DNA of 64,000 bases from NCBI RefSeq assembly GCF_013426205.1, contig NC_089428.1, positions 682,001-746,000 of the forward strand, read 5' to 3'. Both the position numbers and the translations under genes were made by a program. This document shows, piece by piece, positions 45,556 to 56,613 of the stretch; the first letter of the stretch is position 1, and each line of letters opens with the position of its first letter. Source of the stretch: Metarhizium brunneum. Lineage: Eukaryota > Ascomycota > Sordariomycetes > Hypocreales > Clavicipitaceae. Below the pieces are notes generated by a model that had not been told where the DNA came from, made no database searches, and was given only the letters and a program-made list of their open reading frames with translations.

Positions 45556-46554
45556 GGATGCTGCTGAGACTTCAGTGCGGCCTTGGCAGCCGAATTTTCC
45601 GGCAGGCAGCGACTCTGAATCACTTCTTTGTGAGGAGAAGTCCCCTCATAACCCTGTCGTTTCCGTGCCCGACCTCTGGAGCAATTCCGCCCAACGAAAT
45701 TGAGATCCAAGCCACTAGGTAACACATCTAACGCAGCTGCCTAATTTTGCAGGCCGGAAACCGTGCCGTATCATATATTTAGGGGAATCGATTTTGGCGG
45801 CCACATCATCTGGTGACGTTTCTCCGGTCATTATTTTTAGGCTGCCATTATTCGGGCTGTCCTTTCAAACTTTTCAGACACAAACGCCGTCCTCAGTCAA
45901 GCCCAAGTCACGTGGCGCCCTTCGCCTGTGAACGCGGCGATTCCGTTGCCCCGCCACATGTGGCTTGGCCGCACCCCGTTGGGTTGGGTGTTGGGAAGTT
46001 TCAGCTACCTGTACGCGTGTATACAGTTGGTGGCGTACAAGGCAGGGAGGCAAGTAGACAGTACATATTTAGAGCACGGGCCAACTGGTCAACTGGTCAG
46101 CCTACTGGCCGAACCCGTGGCACCGTCGACCCCTGCCAGGGCAGCGACGCAACACTTTTTTAGTGCGTGCCCTTGTCAGGCTGATGGACCAGACTGGAGA
46201 AGCACATGTCGCCCAGCCAGTCCTCCTTATCCAGCTTCACAAACACCTTGCATTTTCCGGCACACAGCCCATCTCCAACCGCGTGCGCCATCCGTTCTGT
46301 TGATCGAGTACATCGTGTTGCGACACGAAAACGTCCAACGGCATCGTATTGCTTCTGGCCCTCTTCCTCGAACGGGTTTCCGAGCAACTGGTGACAAGTC
46401 ATCGTGGTGACGTTTCCCCTCCACCGCATCGTCGGACCGCCACTTCAACAGCGACTTTTGTTTCTCCTGCCGTCCAACACCACCACATCGTAACCCCTAC
46501 GAGCCCACCACCGACAACAGTAAGCTATAGCGAGACGATCTAAACCAAGCGATC
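45556..46554. other. Intergenic, VPS1 promoter region
   Basis: About 1 kb with overlapping GC-rich frames on both strands but no domain. The last 150 bases are pyrimidine- and CA-rich, as in a housekeeping gene leader. Confidence 0.45.
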
Positions 46555-48954
46555 ATGAGTGGCAATCTCGCGACCTCGGGTGGCATCTCGGATCCTGCCC
46601 TCATCCAGTGAGCCCCCACCGCCGTTGGGCCTTGTGTCAGGGGGTACGATATAGTTGCTAACCTTCGGGCTCAGACTCGTCAATAAACTTCAGGATGTCT
46701 TCGCCACTGTCGGCGTCAACAATCCCATCGATTTGCCTCAGATTGTCGTAGTGGGCAGCCAGTCTAGCGGCAAGAGTTCCGTGTTGGAGAACATCGTGGG
46801 GAGAGATTTGTACGTTGCCCCTTTTGCGGCATAGATCGATATCAACGAAGAGCTAACTAACCGCCTCTATCACAGCTTGCCTCGAGGTTCCGGCATTGTT
46901 ACGCGGCGTCCATTAGTATTGCAGCTCATCAACCGCCCAGCCCAGACAAACGGTGTCAAGCCCGAGGAGATTTCTACAGCTAACGACAAGGCTGCCAACG
47001 CCGACGAGTGGGGAGAGTTTTTGCACATCCCTGGCCAGAAGTATCACGACTTTGGCAAGATCAGAGAGGAGATTGCCCGTGAGACGGAGGCAAAGGTTGG
47101 CAAGAACGCTGGCATCTCGGCTGCCCCCATCAACTTGCGTATTTACTCTCCCAATGTTCTCACCCTAACACTGGTCGATTTACCGGGTCTGACCAAGGTG
47201 CCCGTCGGAGACCAACCCCGCGATATCGAGCGACAGATTCGAGAGATGGTTTTGAAATATATTGGAAAGTCGAATGCCATCATTTTGGCTGTTACGGCAG
47301 CCAACATTGACCTGGCTAATTCAGACGGCCTCAAGCTCGCCCGTGAAGTTGATCCCGAGGGTCAGCGTACCATTGGCGTCTTGACAAAGGTCGATTTGAT
47401 GGATGACGGAACCGATGTTATCGATATTCTCTCGAATCGCGTCATCCCATTGCGTCTGGGTTACGTCCCCGTGGTTAACCGAGGCCAACGAGACATCGAT
47501 AATAAGAAGGCCATCAACGTTGCCCTTGACGCCGAAAAGGCATTTTTCGACAACCACAAGGCTTACCGTAACAAGAGCTCGTACTGCGGAACTCCCTACC
47601 TGGCACGCAAGCTGAATATGATTCTCATGATGCACATCAAACAAACCCTGCCCGATATTAAAGCAAGAATTTCTAGCTCTCTACAAAAGTACACCAACGA
47701 GCTGGAGAGTCTGGGGCCATCTATACTTGGAAATAGTGCCAACGTTATCCTGAACATTATTACCGAATTTACAAACGAGTGGCGGACAGTTTTAGACGGC
47801 AATAACACTGAGCTTTCCAGCACAGAGTTGTCGGGTGGTGCTCGTATCAGTTTCGTCTTCCACGAGCTGTACGCGAACGGTGTCAAGGCCGTGGATCCAT
47901 TCGACGTTGTCAAGGACGTTGATATCCGAACTATTCTCTACAACTCTTCTGGTTCATCTCCGGCCCTGTTTGTCGGTACCACCGCGTTTGAACTCATTGT
48001 CAAGCAACAAATCAAGCGCCTCGAGGATCCTAGCTTAAAGTGTGTCTCCCTCGCCTATGACGAACTGGTCCGAATCTTGTCACAGCTTCTGGGCAAGCAG
48101 TTGTACCGGCGATATCCTCAGCTCAAGGAGAAGATGCATGGTGTTGTCATCGCCTTTTTCAAGAAGGCTATGGAGCCCACCAACAAGCTGGTGCGCGATC
48201 TTGTCTCCATGGAGTCGTGCTACATCAATACTGGTCACCCTGATTTCTTGAACGGCCACCGCGTAAGTGTGCGAGCCCGTCTTTATGTGGAAGCTCTTCT
48301 CTAACTCCCCCGCTTTAGGCCATGGCGATTGTCAACGAACGATACAACCCCGCTAAGCCTGTCCAGATTGACCCCAGGAGTGGCAAGCCTCTTCCACAGG
48401 CTAGCACACCTGCTCGGGCCAGTAGTCCCCCAGTCCCTGAGGTGGATGGCACTGGCAATGCCGGTTTCTTTGGAAGTTTTTTTGCTGCCAAAAACAAGAA
48501 GAAGGCGGCAGCTATGGAAGCCCCTCCACCCACATTGAAAGCCTCTGGCAACCTTTCTGAACGAGAGAATATTGAAGTGGAAGTCATCAGTAAGTCCTTT
48601 TGGCATCACTTGCGCCGAACAGAAACTGATCCCGTTCGACAGAGCTGCTCATTTCCTCCTATTATAACATTGTCAAGCGCACCATGATTGACATGGTCCC
48701 CAAGGCTATTATGCTTAATCTCGTGCAGTATGTACACCAGGACTTTTTTCCACTCCTGTTGTAGGTACTAACTCGCAATGTACAGGTTTACCAAGGATGA
48801 AATGCAGCGCGAACTGCTCGAGAACATGTACCGAACCGATACGCTCGATGACTTGCTCAAGGAAAGCGACTTCACAGTCCGCAGACGGAAGGAATGCCAG
48901 CAGATGGTTGAATCTCTGGGCAAGGCTAGCGAAATTGTCAGTCAGGTCCAATAA
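46555..48954 (+). CDS. vps1: Dynamin-like GTPase Vps1
   Basis: Large GTPase that pinches membranes at the Golgi, endosome, vacuole and peroxisome. The 699-residue protein comes from exons 46555-46607, 46675-46809, 46876-48262, 48319-48589, 48643-48727 and 48786-48954, all in phase with GT..AG introns; the length equals the family norm. The GTPase domain shows G1 [15 protein letters not shown], the G2 loop [14 protein letters not shown]3 DLPGLTKVP and G4 TKVDLMDDG. The middle domain follows ([14 protein letters not shown]), then a low-complexity insert of Pro/Ala/Lys type at about 540-600. The GED ([43 protein letters not shown]) closes the protein. No PH or proline-rich tail is present, as expected for Vps1 rather than classical dynamin. 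The gene is intact and presumably essential for normal trafficking. Confidence 0.95.
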
Positions 48955-49530
48955 AGCCTACCAACCCCAGGCAGACCAGATACTTGTGTTATTGCAATTT
49001 GCTTGGCGCCGATGGAAAACGTGATGAACAGGCATGAAAACGTTACTATTTCTCGACGTCAAGGAAAACCCGTCGAATCAAACGCTCGCTATTTCTTTTT
49101 CGATACCATGGGTTGGTGTACCAAGGCTTAGAGTAGATCAGATAGTGTGACTCGCGGATTCCCATTGGAGAGCTCGAGGCAGAGCATCGTCCCCGCCGTC
49201 TTTTGTCACTGAGAATGATTGATTGATGTTACTTTTTTTGGTCTGATTTGGTCATTGCAGAGGGGATACAGAAGGCGGATCTTATTTTGGGGACCGGCCA
49301 ATGTATGTTGTGCGTGGCGCTTTGTGTCGCGTTTGTGGGTAAGGGATGTATGGACTAGACGAAGCGTTTTAACCCCTTTATTAATAGCAAATCAATGTGT
49401 TCTACGTGAGAGGGAGCTGATGTCTTGAACAGGATAGGGCAAGCATCACGCCGGTGGATGATGTCGCGAAACAAGTGTATTGATATGCATTGTACGTTTG
49501 GCTGTATCTGTTGCTCTATTCTCTGAAATC
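48955..49530. other. Intergenic between convergent genes
   Basis: 3' flanks of VPS1 and of the CoA-transferase gene; nothing recognisable. Confidence 0.5.
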
Positions 49531-50748
49531 TTACAGCTTCGAACCCCCCTTGGTCAGGATATACGCACCCTTGTGCACGTCATATTCTCTCCCCTTCTGC
49601 CACCCCAGCCACTTCTCCAACGCCTGTTGGCCACCATCCCCCGGCGCCAGCGGCTCGCCCTCATACCCGTCCCCAGGAACGCCAGCGCCTTGGCCGTGCG
49701 TGACGGGGTCGGAGTGTCCCGCTGGCCGCTGCTTGATGGCCAAGCACGGCGTGCCGCGCAGCGTCACGGACGGGCGCTGGTCCCCCTCCCTGGCAGCATC
49801 GCTTTCCAGCTCCTGGTACTCCAGCACGGGGGCGGCGCAGGCGTCCGTCCCGTCAAAGATGGCCTCCCACTCGGCGCGCGTCTTTTGCCTAAAGGTGGTC
49901 TCGAAGAGGGCCCGCATGGCCGGCCACTCGTCAAAGTCGAAGCGCTTCTCCTCCAGGCCCCGGCCGGCCAGGCCCATGCCCTCGACGAGCAGGCGGAAGA
50001 ACTGGGGCTCCAGGGCGCCCACCGAGTAGTACTTGCCGTCCTTGGTCTCGTACGTCTCGTAGTAGGGGCACCCGCCGTCGAGGAGGTTCTTGCCGCGGCC
50101 GCGGGCGCCGACGCCCGACTTGAGCCCCAGCCGCGGGAAGGTGGCGAGGTACGCGGAGCCGTCGACCATGTTGGCCTCGACGACCTGCCCGCGGCCGGTG
50201 GTCTGGCGCGCGAGCAGCGCGAGCAGGATGCCCTGGAAGAGGTTGGCGCCGCCGCCGGCAAAGTCGGCGAGGATGTTGGTCGGCGGGTGGGGCGTGTCGG
50301 CGGCGCGGCCGAGGAGGCTGAGGGCGCCTGAGACGGCGAGGTAGTTGATGTCGTGGCCGGCCATGGCGGCGTAGCGGCCGTCGCGGCGGAACCCGGTGAG
50401 GCGGGCGTACACGAGGCGCGGGTTGAGGGCGAGGAGGACCGAGGGCCCGAGGCCGAGCTTCTCGAGGACGCCGGGGCGGAAGGGGTCGATGAGGACGTCG
50501 GCGCCGCGTGAGACGAGTTCCTTGATGAAGGTTGTGCCGGGGGGGGACTTGAGGTCTACGGATATGGAGGCCTTGTGGCGGGTGAGCGCGTCGGCGGTGG
50601 GGAGGGAGCGGGTGTCGGAGGCGCGGTCGATGCGGATGACGGAGGCGCCTGCGTCGGCGAGGAGCATGCCTGCGAAGGGGCCGGGTGCGAGGCCGGCGAA
50701 TTCGAGGACGGTGATGCCCGTCAGGGGCGGAGGGCCTATTTCCGCCAT
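49531..50748 (-). CDS. Family III CoA-transferase / alpha-methylacyl-CoA racemase, peroxisomal
   Basis: Single-exon gene for 405 residues. The N-terminus [27 protein letters not shown] is the family III CoA-transferase signature. The racemase-type catalytic pair can be seen as His in [14 protein letters not shown] (near residue 130) and Asp in [10 protein letters not shown] (near 160), and [13 protein letters not shown] matches the following core strand. The last three residues are SKL, a canonical type 1 peroxisomal targeting signal. Together this indicates an alpha-methylacyl-CoA racemase that flips 2-methyl-branched acyl-CoAs so that peroxisomal beta-oxidation can use them. Coding GC content is high and the start ([11 protein letters not shown]) is the only upstream ATG in frame. 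A single-exon structure stands out beside intron-rich neighbours, but is not abnormal for this family. Confidence 0.93.
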   Translation of the reverse strand: MAEIGPPPLTGITVLEFAGLAPGPFAGMLLADAGASVIRIDRASDTRSLPTADALTRHKASISVDLKSPPGTTFIKELVSRGADVLIDPFRPGVLEKLGLGPSVLLALNPRLVYARLTGFRRDGRYAAMAGHDINYLAVSGALSLLGRAADTPHPPTNILADFAGGGANLFQGILLALLARQTTGRGQVVEANMVDGSAYLATFPRLGLKSGVGARGRGKNLLDGGCPYYETYETKDGKYYSVGALEPQFFRLLVEGMGLAGRGLEEKRFDFDEWPAMRALFETTFRQKTRAEWEAIFDGTDACAAPVLEYQELESDAAREGDQRPSVTLRGTPCLAIKQRPAGHSDPVTHGQGAGVPGDGYEGEPLAPGDGGQQALEKWLGWQKGREYDVHKGAYILTKGGSKL

Positions 50749-52249
50749 GTTGGTCGGTGTTGGCGAGGCTTTGGGAGGGCGAGAGTGGACGGGGCCTTGG
50801 GTGTGCGGTTGGCTAAAGGCCGGTGGTGGGTTGTTCAGGGCATTTTATGGGTTTGGAAGGGTATTTGTTGTTATTTTGTGGTGGTGAAGCTTGAATGACG
50901 TTGGCGGCACGAGGTGCGATTGAGCCGAGGCTCTGGTCGTGGCGGGAACCGAAACGCGGAGGCGGAGGCGGGGGTGGAGCTGCGTGATGGCGGGGGCCGG
51001 CAACGCTACTGTGAACCGAGCGACCGTGATTAGCTTGCATTGCACACTTGTATTGTCTTGGTGAAAATGTGTCAACTTGACTGCCGAGTGTCATTTGTAT
51101 GAACGATATCATTTGACTTGTAGTTGCGGGCAATTCTAATCTTCATTATCGGCGAGTCCCATGTAGCTGTATCATCAACCTCCCCGTCCAGGGTAATAGA
51201 TGACCTGGCCCCTAGAAAGACGAAAACTCAAAAGGATAAAGAATAAAGGATAAAACACCGCGTACTTTTAGTGTATAAGACAATAACATGCTGGCTTGTT
51301 CCCACGTTTGCAAGCGAAGCGATTGTAGTTTACGGACTGTAATATATCCAAATAAAGGCTACGTTTGGTGAGGAAGCTGGGGAACTAGCACGACACAAGG
51401 CGGGTTTTTTTGGACGGCTCTTGCTCAAATTTCTCTTGGCTAATCCTGAGAACGAGCAAACTGGAAAACACATTGAAGAACAAGTGTTGAGTCCAAATGG
51501 TAAAATCTGAAGAATGTTGGTCACGAGAATTGCTTTTTCTAGGGCTCAAATTGGGGCTCAAATTGAGGGTCATAGCAGGGTTCTCCAGGGGCTCTAGCAG
51601 GGTATAAAAGGGTCAATTTCCCGAGTTTTTCAGGTCGTTGAGCACAACTTACAAGTCTGTAACCATCATCTTTGTCAATGAAGCTGCTCAATTGAGGCCC
51701 TAACAAGCCTCCCAAAATCACATTATTCCGCCGTGTAAATTGCTGTTGGATTCAACAACAAGGCAGTCAGGGCGTAGAGATTACGAGCCGTGCTAGTAAT
51801 CAAGGTGGTACATAGCCCTCCACGTTATTTGATTTCAATTACTAGTATTTAGTCAAATGCTGCAAGAGCCTACCTTTCCCTTTCTGGGCCGGCAGAAGGT
51901 GCTTTCATGTACTTGCCAAAGGCGGCCTTGGCCACCTACTTGAGAACCGTAGGTAGGTACCTAGGCAGTAAATGTGCAAAGTAATTCGCAGTCATCACCT
52001 TTACAATCTTACAACGCTGGAGTCACGTGGCTGATTTTGCTCTGAGTGCCTCATCAGTCGGCTGGTAGGTGCACATACCTGTCAGCCGTTTGATGAACCG
52101 CTGCCTTGGGTACCTGAGGCACAAAAGTCCGTCTCAACACGTTGGTGTTCACTTCACTTCAACAAACAGCAACTACAGTCATTTTACGGTGCCCAAACTA
52201 CTTCAAATACCGCATCATACAAGTCCAGGGTCGCTGTGCTCCAATACAG
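50749..52249. other. Intergenic, with repeat debris
   Basis: About 1.5 kb. No gene is supported. The part from 51541 carries a direct repeat of gggctcaaattg and sequence related to 38720-39000. Confidence 0.45.
51541..51760 (+). repeat. Dispersed relic, second copy of the 38720-39000 sequence
   Basis: Shared blocks in the same order and orientation: gggctct, then agggtcaattt-like sequence, ccatcatc, and attccgcygygtaaattgctgtt-like sequence (about 51723-51746 here, 38814-38836 there). It includes a two-fold repeat of gggctcaaattg at 51542-51566. Confidence 0.45.
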
Positions 52250-53210
52250 ATGGAACATACAGAACCGCAGCCAACCCTGCCCGACGGCGGCCGAGAACTC
52301 CTGGACAAGAAACGTCGGGCTTTTGAGGAACCAACCACAGCCTCCGGTACCAAAAGAATCAAAACCGCTCATAATGAGTCAGCAGCCTCTGATATTGCAA
52401 CTCCGGCTATACCGTGAAGGGTTCCTTTTCCTGATAGGGCATGTTTCACCTCAGACCATGAAGAAACGTTCTAACCATCTTATAGCCTGCCGTCTTGGAA
52501 GAACGAAATGGCGAGATTGAATTTCGAGTTGTCAATAACGACGGCGCTGGAGAGAGCGTCGTTGTCCTTGTCGGTCTAAAGTGCTTGTTTCAAAAGCAGC
52601 TTCCGAAAATGCCCAAGGATTACGAAGGGGGGACACTTACGCTGTGCTCAATGGTCCCCCGGATACAGGACCTAGAAGTCGGCCGTGCTTCTCAAGCAAA
52701 AGGAAAGTGGTACAGGCCAAGATTCGGGCCGTGAGCAAAAGCCACATTGTTCATCGCCCGCCGTAGCAATGGGTCAACGATGCCGTAAGCCCGATTGACC
52801 CCCTTGCTATTCCTGCTATTCGGGCAACTGGTTGGTGCCTGGATATGGACGACTTATCAAGGGAGCCTCGCCACGGACCGCATTTCAACGAGCTTCGACG
52901 TGTTTTGTATCAGATCCAGAACCATAAACAGGTTTGGCCCTTTCTCCATCCTGTCAACAAGGACGAAGTGCCTGATTATTATAATGTTATTACAACACCG
53001 ATGAATCTGTCGACAATAGAAGAAAGACTAATGCACGATTCTTACCATTCTCCGAGAGACTTTTTCAGCGATCTGAAACTTGTTTTTAATAATTGTCGGC
53101 AATATAATGACGCAACAACGGTATATAATAAGTGTGCGGTTAGATTGGAGAAGTACATGTGGAGCCTTATCAAAGAAGTTCCAGAATGGCTTGACCTACT
53201 CGAGGAATAA
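52250..53210 (+). pseudogene. GCN5 histone acetyltransferase relic without HAT domain; bromodomain ORF intact
   Basis: Derived from the SAGA acetyltransferase Gcn5. Parts in order: an N-terminal stretch (LLDKKRRAFEEPTTASGTKR, 52250-52414) ending in an in-frame TGA at 52415-52417; a 47-base intron with a GC donor (52439-52485); [17 protein letters not shown] and [16 protein letters not shown], the sequence just before the HAT fold. Then, without a break, comes [14 protein letters not shown], which in Gcn5 lies after the HAT fold in a second KDYEGG context. So about 100 or more residues holding acetyl-CoA binding and the catalytic Glu are deleted between two KDY sites. Frameshifts near 52690-52720 and a TAG at 52764-52766 follow. 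The bromodomain is open from ATG 52845 to 53210 (121 codons: RHGPHFNELRR, DYYNVITTPMNL, NNCRQYNDA) and could still be expressed. Confidence 0.85.
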
Positions 53211-53437
53211 TTTGTATTAGTACATCGATCTTCCTGGGGGTGGACTGCCTATTTCTCTTTGGACCCATTATCGCCGCTTCCGCCTACACGACAAGTGTTT
53301 GTTGGATTCGAGGCGCAATTGGACACACGATGCTTTCATTCATGGCAGCCAATAGTACACGATTCTTACACCTTGTCGCCTGGCGCGGCCTGCGTACCAG
53401 GTTCCATACGCTTGTGTCACGTCCAGAAGACCTAGCT

Positions 53438-56327
53438 TCATTCGTGGGACCCCGCTTCAGACGCCTCGCCCTGCTCCTCCATCTTCTCCTTCTCTCTCGT
53501 CTCAATCGTCGTCTGCTTCTCCCACATGACGTGGTACTTTCCTCGGAGCGCCAGTAACTCCTCATGAGTGCCGCGCTCGACGACCTTGCCCTTGTCCAGA
53601 ACAACAATCTCGTCAGAATTGGTGATGGTAGAAAGGCGATGTCTGGTAAAGAGAAAATATTAGCTCCCGTCTAAGCAAAGTGATATAGGCGGCTTACGCA
53701 ATGGTGATTGTGGTTCGCCCAGACGTGACGCGGTCGAGGGCATCCTGGATCTCTCTCTCGGTATTGGAGTCCAGCGACGCAGTGGCCTCGTCTAGGAGCA
53801 ATATAGGCGCATCTTTGAGAATCGCACGTGCAATGGCAATCTAAGAGACGTATTTTTTTGTCAGCCAGCTGGAAACAGGGTGTTGCGCAAGGGAGGAACA
53901 GGAGATCTTACCCGCTGGCGTTCCCCGCCGGACAATTTGAGACCGCGCTCTCCAACCTTGGTTTCGTATCCGTCCGGGAAATTGAGGATGCTATCGTGAA
54001 TATTGGCGGCCTTGCATGCTTCGTGGACATCGGCCTCGGTGGCATTTGGAGAGGCGTACAGTAAGTTGTACATGATTGTCGCGTTAAACAGCACCGTATC
54101 CTGCGGCACAACGCCAATGTTTCTGCGGAGAGAGTCGGTCTTGAGATCCCGCAGATCGTGGCCGTCAACGGTGATGGCGCCGCCGGTGACGTCGTAAAAA
54201 CGGAATAGAAGTTTCAAGCAGGTTGATTTGCCGCCGCCAGATGCCCCGACAAGGGCCGTCTTGGTACCCGGGGCAACGGTAAAGCTGATACCATCGAGAA
54301 CAGGCTCACCCTTCTTCACTGGATACGCAAACTTGACATTCTTAAAGGCAACTTCTCCTCGTGCGGCAGGTAGGGCGACGGCGTCTGGCTTTTCCACAAT
54401 GCCCGACGTTTCTTTGAACTGTGGCATGTCAGAAGCTGAGAATTGAATTGGCTGTCAGACAATGGCTGGGATAATGACTTACCAGGTCAAGGAGCCGCTC
54501 GGCCTCGATGAGATTGTTTTGAAGCATGGTGTAGTAGGTGCCAAAGAAGTTGAGAGGGCCCTGAAGCTGGACGAAATAGTTGATCAAGCTGACAAATTCA
54601 CCGACCGTCTGCTCGCCAATGGAGATTTTGTATGCCGACACGGCGACCAGAAGCGCGGTGCCGAGGGTGAATATGGAACTCTGGACGATGTTGAGACCGT
54701 TGAGCGACCACTGCACCAAGCGCTCGGCCCGTTGGAAAACGAGCACATGGTCCTTGAATCTTTGCGTTTCGCGAGGGATGGCGCAGTTATGCTGCACTGT
54801 CTCGTAGGCGATAATGGCGTCGGTCCTGATGGCTTCCATTTCGCGCGTCTTGGTGGTCATATCTCGCCTTTGCCTGGCACGATATTTGACTAGGTACAGG
54901 GTGAGAAAGATGTAAGACCACATGATGAAGAAGACAATGACTGTGTAAAAGGCGTCGTATTTGACAAAAAAGACGACGCCTGCGAAAAAGATGTCAAAGA
55001 TCATGGGGAACACCTGAAAGCAAAAAACCTCGAGAAAAGTGTTGGTGGCCGCGCCGCGACTGAGCGCGCTGGTGACCTCGCCGACCTTTTTGTTCAGGTG
55101 GAACTCCAAGGACAAGCCAAGTACGTGTTCAAAGGCCGCCGTTGATAGTCGACGAAAGAGAGACTGGGACACAGGAATCCAGAGGACGGACCGCAGGGCC
55201 CCGATGGCTCCTTGGTTTCCCTGCAGATAGCGGTAAGCGACGAAAAGGATAATGTCCTTGTACGGTATGCCGCCTTTGCCGAGGGCGTCGACAAGGTTTC
55301 CTAACTGCAATGGAGCCAGGACGTTGACAATGCGCTGGCATATCAACAGAACAACACACACAACAACAACAGCCTGGTAGAGTACGGAGTCCTTCGGCCT
55401 GGTGGAAGTTAGCTTGCGTTTGATGTCACGATGCTGATTCAACGGCGGTCGTACCAGAGATACGGAAACAGGACTCGGAAACTGGCCACGTAAGTGAGCC
55501 AACTCATATTCGCCGTCTGTGGCGTTTTGGCCGCGTCTGATGCTGGCTTGGAATCTGGGACCGTGGCATAATTGCCGGACGATCCGTTGCCATTCTCCAG
55601 CAGGGACTGGCGTTCCTCGGGCAGAGATTTCGGCACTGACGGTCTCAGCTGACATTCTCTGAAGATGAGAACTGCCGCCATGAGGACAAAGATGGCGCCT
55701 CTGGACACCCCTAGAGCATTTAATGCATCGATAAACGTCTTGGAAACAGCCAAAGAAGTCTGTGTAGAAGACAGGACAGCAGCAACAACGACCTCCATCA
55801 GGGCGCCAGTGATCCAGGCCGAGCCATGCGCAGCAGTTGGGTTCCAGGGCCCCTGAGGATCAGGAAGCAATCCGGCCAGGAAGTAAAGCAGAACGGCGAC
55901 GTAGGAGGCCTGTGGTTCACGTCAATGGGCCATTGGAGCATACGCATCTCGTGGGAGCACTCACCAGATATGCGCTGAAGGGAAACGCAGTCGTACCGGG
56001 AGCCTCGCCATGGTCAGCGAGCGCCTCTTTTGCCGCCAGAGAGGTGCTGGCAATCAACAAGGCAGACAGCACAAGCTGGAGGCTCCATATCAGCCAGGCA
56101 CATATCCGTCGAGTGCGCTCCGGTCGCTTTGGCTCATGGTCGGATGGGCTGGGATTCGCGATGCGCGCCGCCTCCCGACGCCGATTGCGGAAGAACAAGA
56201 GGCATTGCGCTCCAATCAAGGTAAGTGTGAGGAGGACTGGGTAAAGATAGAAGAGTGTCTGCAGCGCCAGCTCTGCTCTCGCCATTGATGCGATGAAAGC
56301 GACTATCACGGGATGAGGTTGCGACAA
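53438..56327 (-). CDS. HMT1-like vacuolar ABC half-transporter
   Basis: ABCB/ATM-type transporter of 862 residues with exons 56327-55965, 55909-55455, 55398-54483, 54418-53912, 53840-53698 and 53642-53438, in phase. An N-terminal extension with about five membrane helices ([45 protein letters not shown]) is characteristic of the heavy-metal tolerance factor Hmt1. It is followed by one six-helix domain ([35 protein letters not shown]) and one NBD: Walker [12 protein letters not shown]-loop VPQDTVLFN, signature LSGGERQR, Walker [14 protein letters not shown] and H-loop AHRLST. S. pombe Hmt1 moves phytochelatin-type thiol peptides into the vacuole, protecting from cadmium. The start could also be the internal Met at 56285. 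It converges on the GCN5 relic. Confidence 0.92.
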
Positions 56328-56430
56328 CAGGTCTAAAGAAGAGTGACTAATCGGAGCCGTGTTTTCATGGAAAGCTGTCCGGTAACTTGGCGGCCCACAT
56401 ATGCACCCACATCCTCTGTGGTAATGGCTT
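56328..56430. other. Promoter region of the HMT1-like gene
   Basis: Short leader between the transporter start and a telomere-like inverted repeat. No TATA box is clear. Confidence 0.35.
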
Positions 56431-56613
56431 GGGTTAGGGTTTTTTTTTTTTTTTTTTTACGTATTATATATTCAAGAATAAGTTATATCTAATATTAATT
56501 AGAAAGTAATAGTTTATTGTCTCTCTTTTATCTTTCCTTCCTTACCCTGGTCCCTTATCTGAATATCTGTTCTTTTATCCACTCTAGTAACTGCACGATA
56601 AAAACCCTAACCC
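56431..56613. repeat. Telomere-motif inverted repeat flanking AT-rich insert
   Basis: The left end reads gggttagggttttt, followed by a run of over 20 T; the right end reads aaaaaccctaaccc. They are exact reverse complements of each other over 14 bases and both are built from the fungal telomere unit TTAGGG. The 155 bases between are AT- and CT-rich without a frame. Confidence 0.75.
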
